A stretch of 6,353 nt of DNA, from the NCBI GenBank assembly GCA_002311285.1, contig DBZU01000056.1:391-6743 (forward strand), in the 5' to 3' direction. Every line of letters starts with the position of its first letter. Position 1 is the stretch's first letter. The notes below the pieces were generated by a model that was not told where the DNA came from, did not search any database, and saw only the letters and a list, made by a program, of their open reading frames with translations. The stretch is from Dehalococcoidia bacterium UBA1152. Its GTDB lineage: Bacteria > Chloroflexota > Dehalococcoidia > Lucifugimonadales > UBA2962. Positions 5,747-6,353 of the stretch are shown piece by piece. Made by a program: the position numbers and the translations under genes.

Positions 5747-6353
5747 TTAACCAATAATTCCAGACTCTTTCAACTTTCGAATCTTTTCTACATCATATTG
5801 TAAGATACTGTTTAAAATGGAATCGGTATGTTGCCCCACCAAAGGTGCACCTTCTACTTCCATTGGAGTTCGACTAAACTTAATGCTTTTCCCAGTCACC
5901 CAAACTGTGCCGGCCACTGCGTCAGGCACTTCTATCATAATCTGACTATCATTAATGTACTTTTCCCTAGCGGCAGCACTCGTATCATTTATACTAGCAC
6001 ACGGCACGCTATATTTTGATAAGTGATCTACTGCTTCCTTCTTAGTCTTTTTAGCAAACCAGCCAGAAAGAACGTTTTCTAACGAGTCTGAATTTTCCTT
6101 TCTCGACTGTCGGGTTTTGTACTTAGAATCATTAGTCCATTGTGGTTTATTTAAAGCATCACATAATCTCTCAAACATAGCTCTATTTGTTGCAGCAAGA
6201 AACACCCACCCATCTGTACATTTATAGGCATTAGTTAACCCAGCACCGTTGCCTTCTCTCTCAAATTCCTGGCCACCACTAAGATATGCTGATATCGGGA
6301 TTTCGTTTGTTGTAAAGCCAGAATCAGCTAAATTAACGTTTATACTTTGGCCT
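5747..6353 (-). CDS. CaiB/BaiF (family III) CoA-transferase, C-terminal half (5' end beyond window)
   Basis: The frame is open from the right edge of the window (6352) to TAA at 5747-5749, giving 201 visible residues of a protein that normally has about 390-430. The visible part starts with GQSINVNLADS, continues through GNGAGLTNAYKCTDGWVFLAA, where the family commonly has P-Y-x-x-Y-x-T-x-D-G-W, and ends with FSRTPMEVEGAPLVGQHTDSIL and a short helical tail. These mark a family III (formyl-CoA transferase-like) enzyme, which moves CoA between carboxylic acids through acyl-aspartyl intermediates. The catalytic Asp near residue 169 of formyl-CoA transferase should lie just upstream of the visible region and cannot be checked. 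The substrate is not predictable from this half. A GTG at 6205 is in frame but is internal, since coding similarity continues upstream of it. The gene ends 15 bases before moaD and is probably co-transcribed with it. Confidence 0.9.
   Translation of the reverse strand, partial: GQSINVNLADSGFTTNEIPISAYLSGGQEFEREGNGAGLTNAYKCTDGWVFLAATNRAMFERLCDALNKPQWTNDSKYKTRQSRKENSDSLENVLSGWFAKKTKKEAVDHLSKYSVPCASINDTSAAAREKYINDSQIMIEVPDAVAGTVWVTGKSIKFSRTPMEVEGAPLVGQHTDSILNSILQYDVEKIRKLKESGIIG

Noticed and set aside
5828..6019. Plus-strand open frame opposite the CoA-transferase gene
   Set aside because: Antisense to a conserved coding region; the product has no family features.
1..6353. CRISPR array, insertion sequence, integrase, toxin-antitoxin or defence genes
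   Set aside because: No regularly spaced repeats, terminal inverted repeats or matching protein motifs were seen on either strand; all long frames are accounted for by housekeeping genes.

Overview
This window looks like ordinary core-genome DNA from a low-GC bacterium. It is packed with genes, AT-rich at third codon positions, and holds housekeeping enzymes with gaps of only 1 to about 110 bases. The MiaB N-terminus (YFIWTVGCQMNKADSERL) and the FmdB/NadA types recall Chloroflexota of the Dehalococcoidia/SAR202 kind. That placement is from memory and weakly held; a 16S or whole-protein phylogeny would be needed.

There are two convergent gene blocks. The plus-strand block (1-1279) is the 3' end of purL (purine synthesis), a small FmdB-type zinc-ribbon protein with a low-complexity tail, and dtd (D-aminoacyl-tRNA deacylase). 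A 109-base gap between purL and fmdB holds a possible promoter and an imperfect hairpin. The minus-strand block (6353 down to 1348) is read in the order CaiB/BaiF CoA-transferase (5' end outside the window), moaD, moaE, miaB, nadA, nadC. Its gaps are 1 to 38 bases, so it is probably one transcript. The blocks meet tail to tail across 68 bases (1280-1347) with no convincing terminator.

Functionally, MoaD and MoaE form molybdopterin synthase. MiaB methylthiolates tRNA A37. NadA and NadC make quinolinate and convert it to nicotinate mononucleotide in de novo NAD synthesis. MiaB and NadA both carry Fe-S clusters; no other functional link between the grouped genes is obvious. The iminoaspartate-forming enzyme (NadB or aspartate dehydrogenase) is not in the window.

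The most noteworthy points are: (1) a roughly 72-residue C-terminal extension on NadC that I do not recognise; (2) a split in start signals, where the four TTG-start genes have good Shine-Dalgarno sequences while the three ATG-start genes lack one, and two of those share GTTGAAATA exactly two bases before ATG; (3) the MoaD Gly-Gly-Gly codons doubling as the moaE ribosome-binding site. I found no new defence, mobile or regulatory system, CRISPR array, tRNA or rRNA.
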